Counted from the stretch's first letter, positions 1 to 10,128 are shown. The stretch: DNA of 11,328 nt from Smittium mucronatum (GCA_001953115.1 LSSL01007527.1:1-11328), one strand, 5' to 3'. Translations and numbers: made by a program. The notes: generated by a model not told the origin, from the letters alone.

Positions 1-89
1 TTTTTTTTCAAACTTTCACAACTAACATAAAAATAAAAAATTCAATAAAAAATAAATAAAAAATAATTTAAAATTTAAAAAAATAATTG

Positions 90-103
90 ACTATTAACTA
101 TTA
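90..103. repeat. 7-bp tandem doublet ACTATTA x2
   Basis: Two perfect adjacent copies of ACTATTA lie just upstream of the GC island. This is probably a slippage product with no evident function. Confidence 0.5.
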
Positions 104-114
104 ATCATTTATTA

Positions 115-297
115 AGACATTATCGACTCAATATCATACCGGTTGAACTTCACATTAAACGAAAAAATTATAGCAAAACATAAACTCTCTAAATCGACAC
201 GACTTCCGAGACTAGTAGCCAGATCAAAGTAACTATTTTCAAGCTCTAGGAACAGATCGAAGCCTCTATGGATCGCATAACTTTGCGGCAGAAGTTT
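115..297 (-). pseudogene. Possible relic of an MNT-type nucleotidyltransferase
   Basis: A minus-strand frame of 61 codons is open between in-frame stops at 298-300 and 112-114, and it lies in the richest GC island of the window. Reading down from 297, residues 6-8 are SYA, residues 13-20 are FDLFLELE, residues 22-27 are SYFDLA and residues 30-39 are LGSRVDLESL. These resemble, in order, the GSYARG, DLLVE, SLFDL and LGRKVDLVT segments of small MNT-domain nucleotidyltransferases, the partners of HEPN proteins in HepT-MntA type modules. The first Asp of the usual DxD metal-binding pair is Gly (residue 12), about seven residues appear missing before LG, and nothing after residue 39 matches. There is no start codon at the upstream end, and the frame is shorter than the roughly 95-140 residues usual for the family. 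No HEPN partner is visible. The similarity is by eye only. The plus strand in the same codon register reads EQIEASMDRITLRQKFSTGK before a stop at 310-312, which looks equally protein-like, so the strand is unsure. Confidence 0.22.
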
Positions 298-310
298 TCA
301 ACTGGCAAAT
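121..310. other. GC island, probable relic of a gene or conserved element
   Basis: G+C counts are 18/60 for 121-180, 23/60 for 181-240 and 27/60 for 241-300, against about 10/60 for the surroundings. The edges are sharp on both sides. Such an island in AT-rich DNA usually marks coding or structural-RNA sequence that is still constrained or only recently lost. I tested it by eye against tRNA, 5S rRNA, spliceosomal RNAs and 5.8S rRNA and saw no match. A short GC-rich stem, CGCA/TGCG, lies at 274-287 with a six-base loop. Confidence 0.6.
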
Positions 311-768
311 AAAAACCCCAATAAATATAATTATATTATAGTTAATTCTAATGATATCCATCGCATGAAAGCAAAAAACAAAAAAATGAATTTAAAACTG
401 ACGCCATAGTTGGGATTTAAAAAAAGATTCTAAATTGATTCATGAAGCAGTCTTTAAATCCACTAAAAATGGTTAAGAATATTATTATATTATTTTCAAG
501 CACGAAATTTACGAATATATATTGTAAAATTAGGTCAAATTTCTACATAATTTTTATGAAATAGAGGATAAAATGTAAGAATGCAAAAAAATATGAAATT
601 ATAAATTTGGAATATTTAGGAAAAAAAACTTTGTAACCAAGCTGAAATACTCAATATAAAAATTTATTTTGAAAAATTGTAATGTTTCTACAAGTTATTG
701 TTGTATAATTAGACATCTTAGTAATACCAAAAAATGGAAAAAAAGGTTCCAAACTCTTTCAATATTAA

Positions 769-780
769 GGGTGGGGAGGG
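769..780 (+). other. G-rich tract GGGTGGGGAGGG
   Basis: Ten of twelve bases are G, in three runs (3, 4 and 3) separated by single bases, inside DNA with under 20% GC. Three G runs are one short of a canonical three-layer G-quadruplex, although a two-layer fold is possible. It also resembles a retroelement polypurine tract, but no LTR start (TG) follows. The function is unknown. Confidence 0.6.
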
Positions 781-1385
781 ATATAAAGTAAAAATATTAT
801 AAAAGAATATTAGCTTTAGTATAGAAATAAAATTAACAATTTAATTTAAAGTGGAAAATATTCTTTTATTTATCATGAAAACAAGGAATAGATCATAAAA
901 AATGAGAATTTAGTTAAGTGAAAATTCCGAAATTGGAGTTCAAGTGTCAAATTTTTGGTTGAAGTTTATATCCCATATTATAATAATCAACTCTTGTCTC
1001 GGTCGAAAAATCTTTTTGGTGTTTTAAGGTACGATATATAAAGAATAGATATAAAAAAATTGAAATAAATAAAAAAATTTCTCATTATAGATTAAATTCA
1101 TGTTATATTTAATGTTAAAAACGATTAATTATGCGCAATAAACACCCAATTGAGAAAAATATCCACATAATATTTGAATAAAAGTTCAATTGAGCGCTGA
1201 AATTTTTATTTCAAGTACTCAAAATATTTTTTTATAGATTTAAAAAATTAAAATATTTTTAAACTTAATTTAACCCGATTAGAATATTCATTTTATCTAT
1301 TTTTTTTAAAGTCTTAATTAAATAATTTCAAATAATATGTTCAATTTTTTAATATTACATTATTATTGTAGAGTTGAGTGTAAAA

Positions 1386-1411
1386 GGGGATGATTAAATT
1401 TTTTTAACCCC
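1386..1411. terminator. GGGG/CCCC-clamped hairpin, terminator-like in both directions
   Basis: GGGG (1386-1389) pairs with CCCC (1408-1411). TTAAA (1394-1398) pairs with TTTAA (1403-1407) around a TTTT loop, leaving a four-base bulge on the left arm. On the minus strand the CCCC arm is followed at once by TTTT. On the plus strand a T6 run (1420-1425) follows after eight bases. This is the layout of a Rho-independent terminator, but no gene lies beside it, so it may be a relic or chance. Confidence 0.3.
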
Positions 1412-2766
1412 AGATAGTCTTTTTTACGAGTTTACATAAATTTTTCCTCGATTAAAAATTAAAAGAGTATCGCTTTCAAAATTAAAAAAATCTATATCGA
1501 AAACACTTGAAATTTAATATTTAACTTAAAATTAATAGATATAATTTCATTTAATATGTAAAAAATCAGCAGTTAGATTTTATTGGAGAGAAAATTAAAA
1601 CTAAATATGTTTATAACATCTAAAAAAAGTACTATAAATAAATAAAACTGAAAAAAATATAGGACATGAAAAGAGTTTAAAGCTTTAACTAAATAAAATA
1701 TCAAACAAATTATCTGTCCTAATATAAAATTAGCCTTATTTGTACTATTTAGATAGAAATAATATCATCGAATGGATAAATATAAACATAACTCGTGTTG
1801 GTAAGGATTTTTTTTTCCATCTCTAATTTTTATTCTAAAAGTTATTCTGATTTTTTTTCGATAGTATTTCTCAAAACTAATCCATATTTCTCTGAAAATC
1901 GCATTTTGAAAGTATTAATATTCTATATAATTAAAATAATTTTTTTTGAAAAATGCAAGCTCACAGAAATTAAAACATGGGTATAAAAAAAACTTTTCTT
2001 CTCAAAAATACTGGAGAAATAATATTATAGAGAATAAAATGACTTCCCCAAGGATTAATATCTTACTAATATTAATATTTCAATCCATGGAATAGATATG
2101 TTGAGAATATAAACCAAGTATTACCGTAAATTACAGAGATAAAGAAACGGTGATAATACTTCAAAATGCGTATATTATTTAAGTATCCGAAAAAAAACAA
2201 AAACATTATGGTTCTCAAATTTACGAAAAAAACTGAAACCTTATTTAATGATTTTTTTATTAATGAAAAGGCCTAAAAAAAAAATTGTTTATATGAACTT
2301 ATAAAATTATAAAAAAAAATTATAATAAATTTTTTTATCTTTTATATATATATAAGGATTAAATTTTCAGATAAAGGTTAATTATCAGAAACATTTTATA
2401 ATAGAAAAATTCAATTTATTTCAAATAAGTATAGTCAGATATTCCAAAATTTCATATAATAAGGGAATTTCAGTAATTTATCTACTAAATACCTATTAAA
2501 TTTTTTGAATTAGCTGTTAAAAAAAAACTCATAATTTATTTGCTATAAAAACCACAGATACCCTCAAAAAAATGATCACTTGTGCAATTAAAAATAAATA
2601 AATTTCAGAGCCCCAATGAAATTAAAATCAGGAATATTTTTCAATTAAAATGGGAATTTAAAAATACAAAATCAAAGTTATGAACAAACACAAATTGTAG
2701 AATTTGTTTCAAGCAAAAATAAAATGCTGTGATGTCTTAAAAGATATTTATAAAAAGACATAACTA

Positions 2767-2797
2767 GGCTTAAAACAAATAAAATGGATTTTAAGCC
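2767..2797. other. 9-bp perfect stem-loop GGCTTAAAA / TTTTAAGCC
   Basis: The arms at 2767-2775 and 2789-2797 are perfectly complementary and include three G:C pairs, with a 13-base loop. By rough estimate fewer than one such stem with three G:C pairs is expected by chance in this window. No T run follows on either strand, so it is not an obvious terminator. Confidence 0.45.
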
Positions 2798-3170
2798 CAT
2801 ATTACTATAAAAAAAGAAATTTTGATAGCGTGCATGATAATACTTGGACTCATAAAAAAAAAAAAGTAGAATTCTAAATCACTTATTTTATATTAAAATA
2901 TCAAAAATTTTCAGGATTGTTAAATTTAAACCAATAAATAATTTTTTAATGAATGGCTTATAATCTAAAATTTTAATTTAAAAATATAATTATTGTGCAC
3001 GTTAAAATTTTTTTCAAAATGAAAGATTCAAACTTTAATCTTTTTTCTCAGCAGAAAATTTTGTGACGGTTAATTTAAAATAAAATTTAAATAAAAAATT
3101 GATTCTTTGAAAATTCCATAAATATGAGTGTCTTATATTTAAACATTTAAAAAATTATATCATGTAATAT

Positions 3171-3260
3171 TCACACGTCTGTATAAAGGATTACCTGCAG
3201 CCTCCCATTAGATTTAAAAACCGTATATGGATCAAGTTTATTCTGCTATTTCGGGGTAAA
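3171..3260. other. Second small GC island, unidentified
   Basis: 34 of 90 bases are G or C (38%), about twice the surroundings. The plus strand reads RLYKGLPAASH before a stop at 3209-3211. The minus strand reads LDPYTVFKSNGRLQVI within a 24-codon open stretch (3174-3245) between stops. Neither is long enough to assign. It may be a fragment of a decayed gene, and its strand and family are unknown. Confidence 0.4.
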
Positions 3261-5435
3261 TAGTAGAATAAAAAAATAGAAAATAAAAAAAAGGTGAATA
3301 AAATATATAGGTTTGGATAATTGTTACTAAAAGATGGAAAGAATTTGAAAAGCTTAAATAAAACTAAATGGCTTTTCTTCTTTATTTATATCTTTTTCAG
3401 TTTTATAGATGCAAGTTATGCATATGTGGGGTTTATTCTATTAAGCAAAATATTTAGTATGTGTACTGAATCTATTGTTCATTAGAAAAAGGTGATTAAC
3501 AAAAAATTTAGGGATGTATTAATGTATCTTTTAAAGCTTCAGAGATTTTAAACATATGATATTTATTTGTGAAAAAAAAATTCAACACCACTTGTTAAAG
3601 GACATATATAATTGAAGAACGTCTTTTAAAAAAAGCCAAATGATTTGATTTGAACAATCAAGGGAGTTAATTTAAACAAGATTTGAAAAAATCAGAGGAT
3701 TTTAATTTAAATTTTTTTGTAATAAATAAATACCAATGTGAAAAAATTCACAGAAATAATTGAAATGGAAATAAATATTAAAAAAATCATGAGAATAACA
3801 AAATTACAAATAAATTTTTTGAGGATAATATGTACGGATAATAATATAGAGAGATTAATAAGTAGATTTTTAGATATAATGGAAAATAATCAATAAAAAA
3901 AGGAGAAAATCTTTGAAAAAGAAAATAAGGGTTTAAAACAAACCTTATCTAAAAAAATTTACCCTAAATAAGAAAATATAAGTATTTTTGCACCCAATAA
4001 ACTTTTTTACCTGAATAAATATAAGATAATATATATTTTTTATCGTGTTTATAAGAATTAATAAGTCATCTTCAATTTCTACTTTATTTTTTTCCAAAAG
4101 TTAATATTATAGCCCAAATTATATCCTAATAAAATTTAAAAAAATCTTTAACCTCTTCCAACGATAAAATTATTATTTTATAAGATGTTAATTTGAAATT
4201 TTATACAAAATTAGACTCCATGCAGGTATTAACCAGTCAGATTTGGTAATTATTAAATTTTACGGTTGTTTTATGTATATATTAAATTATTATGAGCTTA
4301 ATAGTAATTATTTTTGAATATAAAGTGGATAAATGAAATTTTAGATTTTATAAAATATATTTTGGATGATTCGTTGGATCAATATTCCATGTTTAATTTA
4401 AAAGAATCCAATATATACGCACAAAAAGTATGTATAATTAATGGTTAAAACTATTTATATGCGAAAATAGCCTAATATACACAAAATCCGCGCTCATAAA
4501 CAATATTTCGTTTTTGAAGAATAGAAAACCTTAATTATATCGTATTTATACACAAAAAAAAAGCAAAGTTTTATTTGGAAACTAAATCATTATGTTTTTA
4601 GGTCGTATAAATATTATAATGTTACTAAATGGGTCGTTATCTGAATCAAGGCACTTTCTATCAAATTTTTACTGTAAAAATAATTAGGAAATTCTCAAAG
4701 TATTAATATAATTCCGTATAGCTAATATACGATTCTAATAAAATTAATTCTGGTTATAAATGGTAATCTAGGGGTAATTTTTTTTTAAATTATTAATAAT
4801 TATGGAATCTATTCAAAAAAACTTTAAATAAGCACCCTCAATAATATTGAGTACAATTTGGCCAATAGTTTTGATAGTGAAAAAAATCTGGTCTCAAAAA
4901 AAAAAAACTCCAATAAGGTTAACGTAAAAAAAAATTTAAATATAATAAGGCTTATTCTTTGTGTGTGAATTAGGAATAAATATTTTTTATCGTAAAAAAA
5001 ACGAAACTTTGTTTATGAGAGCATATTTTTTGTATAATAACCTATAATGGTGTATAAAAACTTATCTTTGTGTACTGATAATATTAAACTAACAATAAAT
5101 ATTTTCCAATGGGGTTGAGTTAAATTAATTTTTTAAATTATATCTGAAAATAGAAAAAAAATGCTTTAAAAAATCCAAAAGAATTATTTTATTTTTAAAT
5201 AATCTCAAGAAACGGATTAAAATTACACAAATACAAACAAACACAATTATATATGTATGATTATCATCGTTAGCTTTGGATCGTGTGGGTATAAAAGGAT
5301 CAGAATTAAATTCATGAGATTTTTCTTTTATCACCTTAAGTTGATATTAAACCCACAGAAAATGTTTATAACTGTTACTAAATTAAATGATAAGTATTAA
5401 TATCAATTTATCATGAAAAATGCGAAAAAAATATA
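3261..5435. other. Gene-free AT-rich stretch
   Basis: No gene is supported. A 69-codon minus-strand frame at 5125-5334 begins with GTG and encodes a polar start followed by a hydrophobic segment (about residues 28-43). It has no spaced ribosome binding site and no family resemblance. The rest is A/T-rich filler with a 12-A run at 4896-4907, a CTCAATA-A-TATTGAG palindrome at 4837-4851, and a weak bulged hairpin at 4228-4250 with arms ATTAACCA and TGGTAAT. Confidence 0.7.
3925..3948 (-). terminator. Bulged hairpin followed by T-rich sequence on the minus strand
   Basis: ATAAGG-G-TTT (3925-3934) pairs with AAACCTTAT (3940-3948), leaving one G bulged and a five-base loop. Read on the minus strand it is followed by TTTCTTTTTC, which would suit a Rho-independent terminator. 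The stem has only two G:C pairs and no gene lies upstream on that strand, so chance is quite possible. Confidence 0.2.
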
Positions 5436-5480
5436 GAAAAATTAAAACATTCAATATGAAAAAATTAAAACATTCAATAT
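5436..5480. repeat. 22/23-bp tandem duplication
   Basis: Two directly adjacent copies (5436-5457 and 5458-5480) share the sequence ATTAAAACATTCAATAT after a G plus A-run. They differ only by one extra A in that run. A match of this length cannot be chance, so this is a true and probably recent local duplication. Confidence 0.9.
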
Positions 5481-5484
5481 TGAA
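5473..5484. repeat. Palindrome TTCAATATTGAA at the duplication edge
   Basis: A perfect 12-bp palindrome overlaps the end of the second copy of the tandem duplication. In copy one the sequence continues as GAA rather than TGAA, so only copy two carries the full palindrome. It could be a small operator-like site, but palindromes of this size are common by chance at this composition. Confidence 0.35.
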
Positions 5485-8400
5485 TTCTTGAAGCCTAAAT
5501 TAGAAGATACGGAAAGAAGAAAATTTTATTAAAAATATTAATTAAGCTTGGAATTAATTATTTTATCACAAAAATGTCATTTTGAAGAATATAAATCTAC
5601 AAAGTACCCACAAAATAAAATTTAATTATATATACGTAATAGATATTAAAAATTATGGCTTTTTTTTACGAGTAAAAAAATTACCTATAAAATAGTTTAA
5701 AAATAATTAGAAAATAACTTAAAAAATTGGTTTACTTGAAAATTAAAAGTGTTCTTATTCTAATAAACGCTAAATAACACTTAATTTTACCCTAAAATTA
5801 CTCGAATAGATTTTTCCAGCACAAAATAAAGATTTAAAAAGAAATTTTTTCCAAAAACATAAAATATAGATTTATGTTTTATGAATTGAGAGTTTTGCTA
5901 AGCATTTTTTAGTCATATTTCACACAAAAACTAAAGGTATAAAAATTCCTTTAATATAAAAAACCATCTTTCTTCGGTCATATTTGACAGCTAATTTTGA
6001 AATATAATTTATTAAAAAATAAGAAATTTTTATCCTCTAAGAAAATAAAAACCTTTTTTTACTTTTTTTTATAAGTAATTAAAGACTTTTTTAAACGAAA
6101 ATTGATCTCAGGTGAGTTTTATTTGATATTTAGAAACTAAAAGGTTTAAAAATCAGCAGAATTTTTGAAAACCTTCGAGGCGCTCAATAAAAAAATTATA
6201 TTTATTTATAGAATCAGAGAATTGTAGCTTTTTTTTAGGCTGTCATTAAGATATAAAAGATCGTTTCGGTAAAATTTATTGCGAAATCAACTTATTTGAG
6301 ATTTTTATTGTGGTTATTGGAACTTTTTATAGCTAAATATGTAATTTAATATTTATAAAATAAAAGAAAATCAGGCTCAAAGAAGATTTTAAAAAAATTA
6401 TCTATAAATCTTCTGAGAGTTTTTTACTTTTTTGTAAAACGATCCTAAAAGATGTCTATATATTACCGAAATTTTTGTATAAAAGTATTCAATTTTTTCA
6501 GTAAATAAACCATAAAGTACAAATACTGCACTTTAGAATTTATTTTCGGGTAGAAAATTTAAATAAATATGCAAAAAAACTTAAAAAAAACTGCATTTTT
6601 AGAATAATTTCCAAAAAAAAATCCAACCGATTAATATCAATTCTATTAGTGTAAAGAACAAGATGTAAAACCTAAAAAGTTATATCCGTGAAGTAAAAAA
6701 GCAAAAGAAAGGTTTGAGGTAATCAGAAAATTTTTATTAAATGTTAAAAAAATCTAGAAATTTTAATGAAGAATTCTATTATTTTGCAAAATAAAATAAA
6801 TGGGTCTTAGAATTTACTTAATGTGGCTTAATATGTGTAAAATAAAAGAAAATAAAGAAGATTTATAAGATTTATAAGAAATTAAAAATAAAAATAAAAA
6901 TAATATTATAATGGTTTATACTACCTTTTAATTAAAAAAAGCAGCTATTTCTTCATTTATAACCATAAAAATGGTGTAAATAATCGTGAAAAGGAAATAA
7001 AAGTTTAAATATTTCAAATTATTTGGGTATTTTCAATATTAAATTAATAGAAAATTGATTGTTTTTAATTATAAATGAATGAATATAAGGTCCTACATAG
7101 ATTATAGTACTAAATATCCCTTAGATAGAGTTAAGAAATACATAAATTAAATAAATGATTTGGAAAACATTAATTTATTTCTTCACTATTAATGTTAAAA
7201 AAACAAAAATTAATTTTGCCAAAATACCCATAAATTAAAAATAACTTCCAAAACCAATTGTATAATTTAATGAAAAGGTTTATTACAACAAATAAGTTAT
7301 AATCCGTAAAATTCAACATTACGTTTTATATGAGGATTTAATTTAATCAAGAGTGAAATTTATATTCTGCTATCTATTTAAATGAATTATATGATCATAT
7401 CAAATTATTATGATCTAAATTAGCTATTTTTATAGGGAGCTCCTAATTAAAAAAAGTTATTTATAAGAATTTCCTGATTTTTCTTATTAATCCTGTTCTA
7501 ATAACATCGATTAATTTTACCGAAGAAGCACAATTTAAAGATCTATTCAAAAATTTAAACTGATTTGATTTGGTTTTTATTTATAGAAAAATTTCAAGGT
7601 TAAAAATTCAACCCATTACTGCGAAATCAGCTGATTATATTAAAAAAAGTGAAACTACACGTAAATATAAGTGAAAATTAGTACATATTTTAATTGAAAA
7701 AATCGTATATTTCTTAACTTGATTTTAAATATAGTATAAATAATCAAAAAATCAATTCAATTATCCTATTTTATGCTATATTATTCTTATTCTAATTATT
7801 CACAACAAATTTAAATAAATGAATGTTAAATATTAGAACAATGTCTTCACAAAGAAAGCAAAATTAAATTTTAGAGGGTCAGGATTTACAAAATTCTTAT
7901 TTTTATTTCCTTATCATCAACCCAAATTAATTAATATAATTTTCAACAAATGGAAGAATGTATAAATTTTCTTCTTTTTTTATTAAAAGTGTAACTATTA
8001 TTGATATTTAGTATTATTTTTAGTTATCGCAACAAATTGGGATTCATGAATTTATGATTATAATTATTCATCAAATGTAAATTTTAGCATATTGTTATTG
8101 GATAAAAATAATTAAAAAAAATTATCTGTGATTTAGACATCAGAATTTTTTTAAAAAATAAATAAATTATTGAATATTTTAAAATGTTAAAAAATATGTT
8201 GAAGATTCAAGATTGTAGTTTAATTTATTAAAAAAAAAAATAGCATAAAATGGATTCTATTAAATTTATCTCATGTAAAGAAAGAAAAAAAAAATCAGGA
8301 ATCGCCTTAATTTAAATTATTTTTATTCTGGTACACTGAATTTCACCAATTTATAATATTTTACGCTTTTTATATAGTTTGAATGATTTTTTTTTGTTTT

Positions 8401-8981
8401 ATATAATATAAAAATGACTCCAAGTTTTTTAGCTAAATTATAAAAATTTTGATAAAATTTTTATGTTAACATTGATAATTATAAATAATCACTCCCAAAA
8501 AGTGTATATTGCATTTAAATATAAATCATGTTAAAAATAACTTTATAAAAGTGTTTTTTTAATAAATTAGTAATATAAATTTTTATCTAGAAATAAATAA
8601 ATTTTCTTAGTCTCAGAAATTATTTAGTTCTGTAAGAATTTAATGGAGACAATATTATAAAGAAAAAAAGACAAAAAAAAAAATTATGATGCAAAAACAA
8701 GAAAATAAATAAAAATAAACCAAAAAAAATTTTTTAGCATAAAAGATTGCGTTAAAATTGGGATTTTTTTATATCTTTTGAATTTTTATGGCGGATTATA
8801 ATAAATAATTTTTTTTTTGAAAAAAATAAGACTGATTCGCAGATTTAAAATGTTTATTAGGTAAAAGATGTACAATTAAAAAAGGAAATAAATAATATCG
8901 TCGAAATAAATACGAGAAAAAACGACTTGGTGTTTTTTTTTTGAAAAAATATTTTGCTAAATATTTTAGATCGATGAAGGG
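5485..8981. other. Gene-free AT-rich stretch
   Basis: Nothing coding is supported. The stretch holds short tandem repeats near 6859-6901, a 9-bp all-AT-but-one stem AACATTAAT/ATTAATGTT (7166-7174, 7188-7196), a GATCATA/TATGATC inverted repeat (7393-7399, 7409-7415), a compact GGAGCTCC palindrome at 7436-7443, an 11-A run at 8230-8240 and two T10 runs (8809-8818, 8933-8942). It also overlaps the left part of a 74-codon minus-strand frame (8796-9020), which is low-complexity, spans two homopolymers and has no ribosome binding site. Confidence 0.7.
6859..6901. repeat. Short tandem repeats AGATTTATA x2 and AAAAAT x3
   Basis: AGATTTATA occurs twice in tandem (6859-6876), followed by AGA. Three AAAAAT units follow at 6884-6901. 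This is simple-sequence expansion by slippage. Confidence 0.7.
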
Positions 8982-9000
8982 GTAAATATGTAAATATGTA
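8982..9000. repeat. 8-bp tandem repeat GTAAATAT x2.4
   Basis: Two full copies of GTAAATAT are followed by a partial third (GTA). It lies inside the low-complexity minus-strand frame at 8796-9020 and helps to keep that frame open. Confidence 0.65.
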
Positions 9001-9691
9001 TAGTGGGGTGATAAGAGCATATAAAATTCGAAATAGAATAATTATAATTATTAGAAATGAAAAAGTTATTTTCGAATTAGGCCAATTTTAAATTTATTTA
9101 GCTTTTTCAACGCAATTTTTTTAAATTAAAAACTTAGTTAGTATTTTAAACTTTAAAATTAAATGAAAAAAATTTCATAGATAAAGAGCCAACTCAAATG
9201 TTTTGATTTTAATAAACAATTAATATAAAAAATATTTAAAGAAGAAATAATTTTTTTCTGAATATTAATTGATTAGAATATAGCAAACTATAGATTGTTT
9301 TTTATATATTGATAAAACATTTCTAGCATTTTTATGCATAGCTTTAATAAAAAAAAAATTAATTATGTGAATATTTGCCGAAAAGATTTTATAAAGTTTT
9401 TTTAGAATGCTTTATTCAGATGAAAGTAATAAATTAAAGGATTATCATAGGAAAATATAAATGTTTTTAAATAAGTTTATTTTCTTTTAGTTTAAAAGTT
9501 TATTTATAATAGTCAGAACTTTTTAAATGAAGATTTAGCCAGGTTTTTACCTTCCCTCCAAAGTTAAATCACTAAAACATATAATAGAGCTAAATATAAT
9601 ATAACAACAATTTTTAATTAATCCGCAGATTTTTTCTAGAAAATTTTTTAATTATTAAATAATTTTAATTTTAAATGGCGAATATCATTGG

Positions 9692-9707
9692 AGCATATAA
9701 GCATATA
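9692..9707. repeat. 8-bp tandem doublet AGCATATA x2
   Basis: Two perfect adjacent copies of AGCATATA. This is one of several short doublets in the window that suggest replication slippage. Confidence 0.6.
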
Positions 9708-9837
9708 TTGAACAAATTTATTAGGTTTTTTGTCTAAAATTAACATTGAAATTCCTTAATAAGAGAAAAAATCTAAATGATAAACATATTTAAAATATAG
9801 TACAGAACAAAACCCTTTTGTTTTTTTACTCTTTTAT

Positions 9838-9844
9838 CCCCCCC
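9838..9844. repeat. C7 homopolymer followed by A7
   Basis: Seven consecutive C, then seven A. With C below 10% of bases, a C7 run is far beyond chance here. Poly-C/G tracts can act as phase-variation switches in coding regions, but no open frame of note crosses it. It could also reflect a sequencing or assembly artefact. Confidence 0.7.
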
Positions 9845-10128
9845 AAAAAAACAGTTTTTGTGTTATTTTTCATAATTTGAAAAAAAAATGTGTTTAGTTT
9901 TAGAGAAATTTAACATATGCTTGATTTGGAGTAATTTTTTACAAATTCTATTTAATATTACTAAAAATTTTAATTTTTCACTTTTATTAATATCCAATAT
10001 ATTCACAATAAAAATTGATTTTTTATAGAATTTTTTATAACTATAAAAAGGCATTTTTGCTTTTTCAAAAGTTTCAGGAAAAAAATGTATGGAAAAAATA
10101 GTTCTAGCAACCGGAGATTTAAATATTG

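Larger units (their letters stand above)
311..3170. other. Gene-free AT-rich stretch
   Basis: No coding or RNA gene is supported here. A 63-codon frame at 1795-1986 on the plus strand starts with GTG, has no ribosome binding site and is low-complexity, so I treat it as chance. The stretch holds the G-rich tract at 769-780, the hairpins at 1386-1411 and 2767-2797, a TTAAAGCTTTAA palindrome at 1677-1688 enclosed by 7-bp arms TAGGACA/TGTCCTA (1660-1666, 1715-1721), a short TA run near 2343-2353, and a 12-A run at 2854-2865. Confidence 0.7.

Noticed and set aside
121..310. tRNA, 5S rRNA or spliceosomal RNA in the GC island
   Set aside because: No cloverleaf, T-loop with paired stem, or conserved RNA boxes could be found by eye on either strand. 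A short CTCGGAAG match to eukaryotic 5S did not extend.
1660..1721. TAGGACA/TGTCCTA inverted repeat enclosing a TTAAAGCTTTAA palindrome
   Set aside because: The outer arms are only 7 bp and 48 bases apart, which is likely to occur by chance. It is kept only as a note in the region description.
1795..1986. 63-codon plus-strand frame starting with GTG
   Set aside because: It has a low-complexity Ile/Phe/Lys composition, no ribosome binding site and no family resemblance. Frames of this length are expected by chance at this stop frequency.
3158..3211. YKGLPAASH string recalling the KGLPPGPI segment of the MltG murein lytic transglycosylase
   Set aside because: Only about four or five residues match, a frameshift would be needed to continue, and no other MltG segment is visible nearby.
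3321..3485. 54-codon plus-strand open stretch ending FSMCTESIVH
   Set aside because: It looks protein-like near its end but has no usable start, and stop-to-stop stretches of this length are expected several times by chance.
5125..5334. 69-codon minus-strand frame with one hydrophobic segment
   Set aside because: It starts with GTG with AAGG directly abutting it, which leaves no spacing for a ribosome binding site. There is no known family, and a hydrophobic segment is expected from T-rich codons. Only the first 25 or so residues look mildly protein-like.
6109..6117. CAGGTGAGT, a perfect eukaryotic 5' splice-site consensus
   Set aside because: It is a single motif with no open exon frame upstream and no matching acceptor linked to coding sequence, so it cannot support a gene model.
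4546..7804. TTATACACA (4546-4554) and TTATTCACA (7796-7804), matches to the relaxed DnaA-box pattern TTATNCACA
   Set aside because: They lie more than 3 kb apart with no cluster, and about one match is expected by chance at this composition.
8796..9020. 74-codon minus-strand frame
   Set aside because: It crosses two T10/A10 homopolymers and an 8-bp tandem repeat, has no ribosome binding site, and matches nothing recognisable.
9863..10054. 63-codon minus-strand frame
   Set aside because: It is rich in Lys, Ile and Phe as expected from AT-rich codons, with no start signal and no motif.
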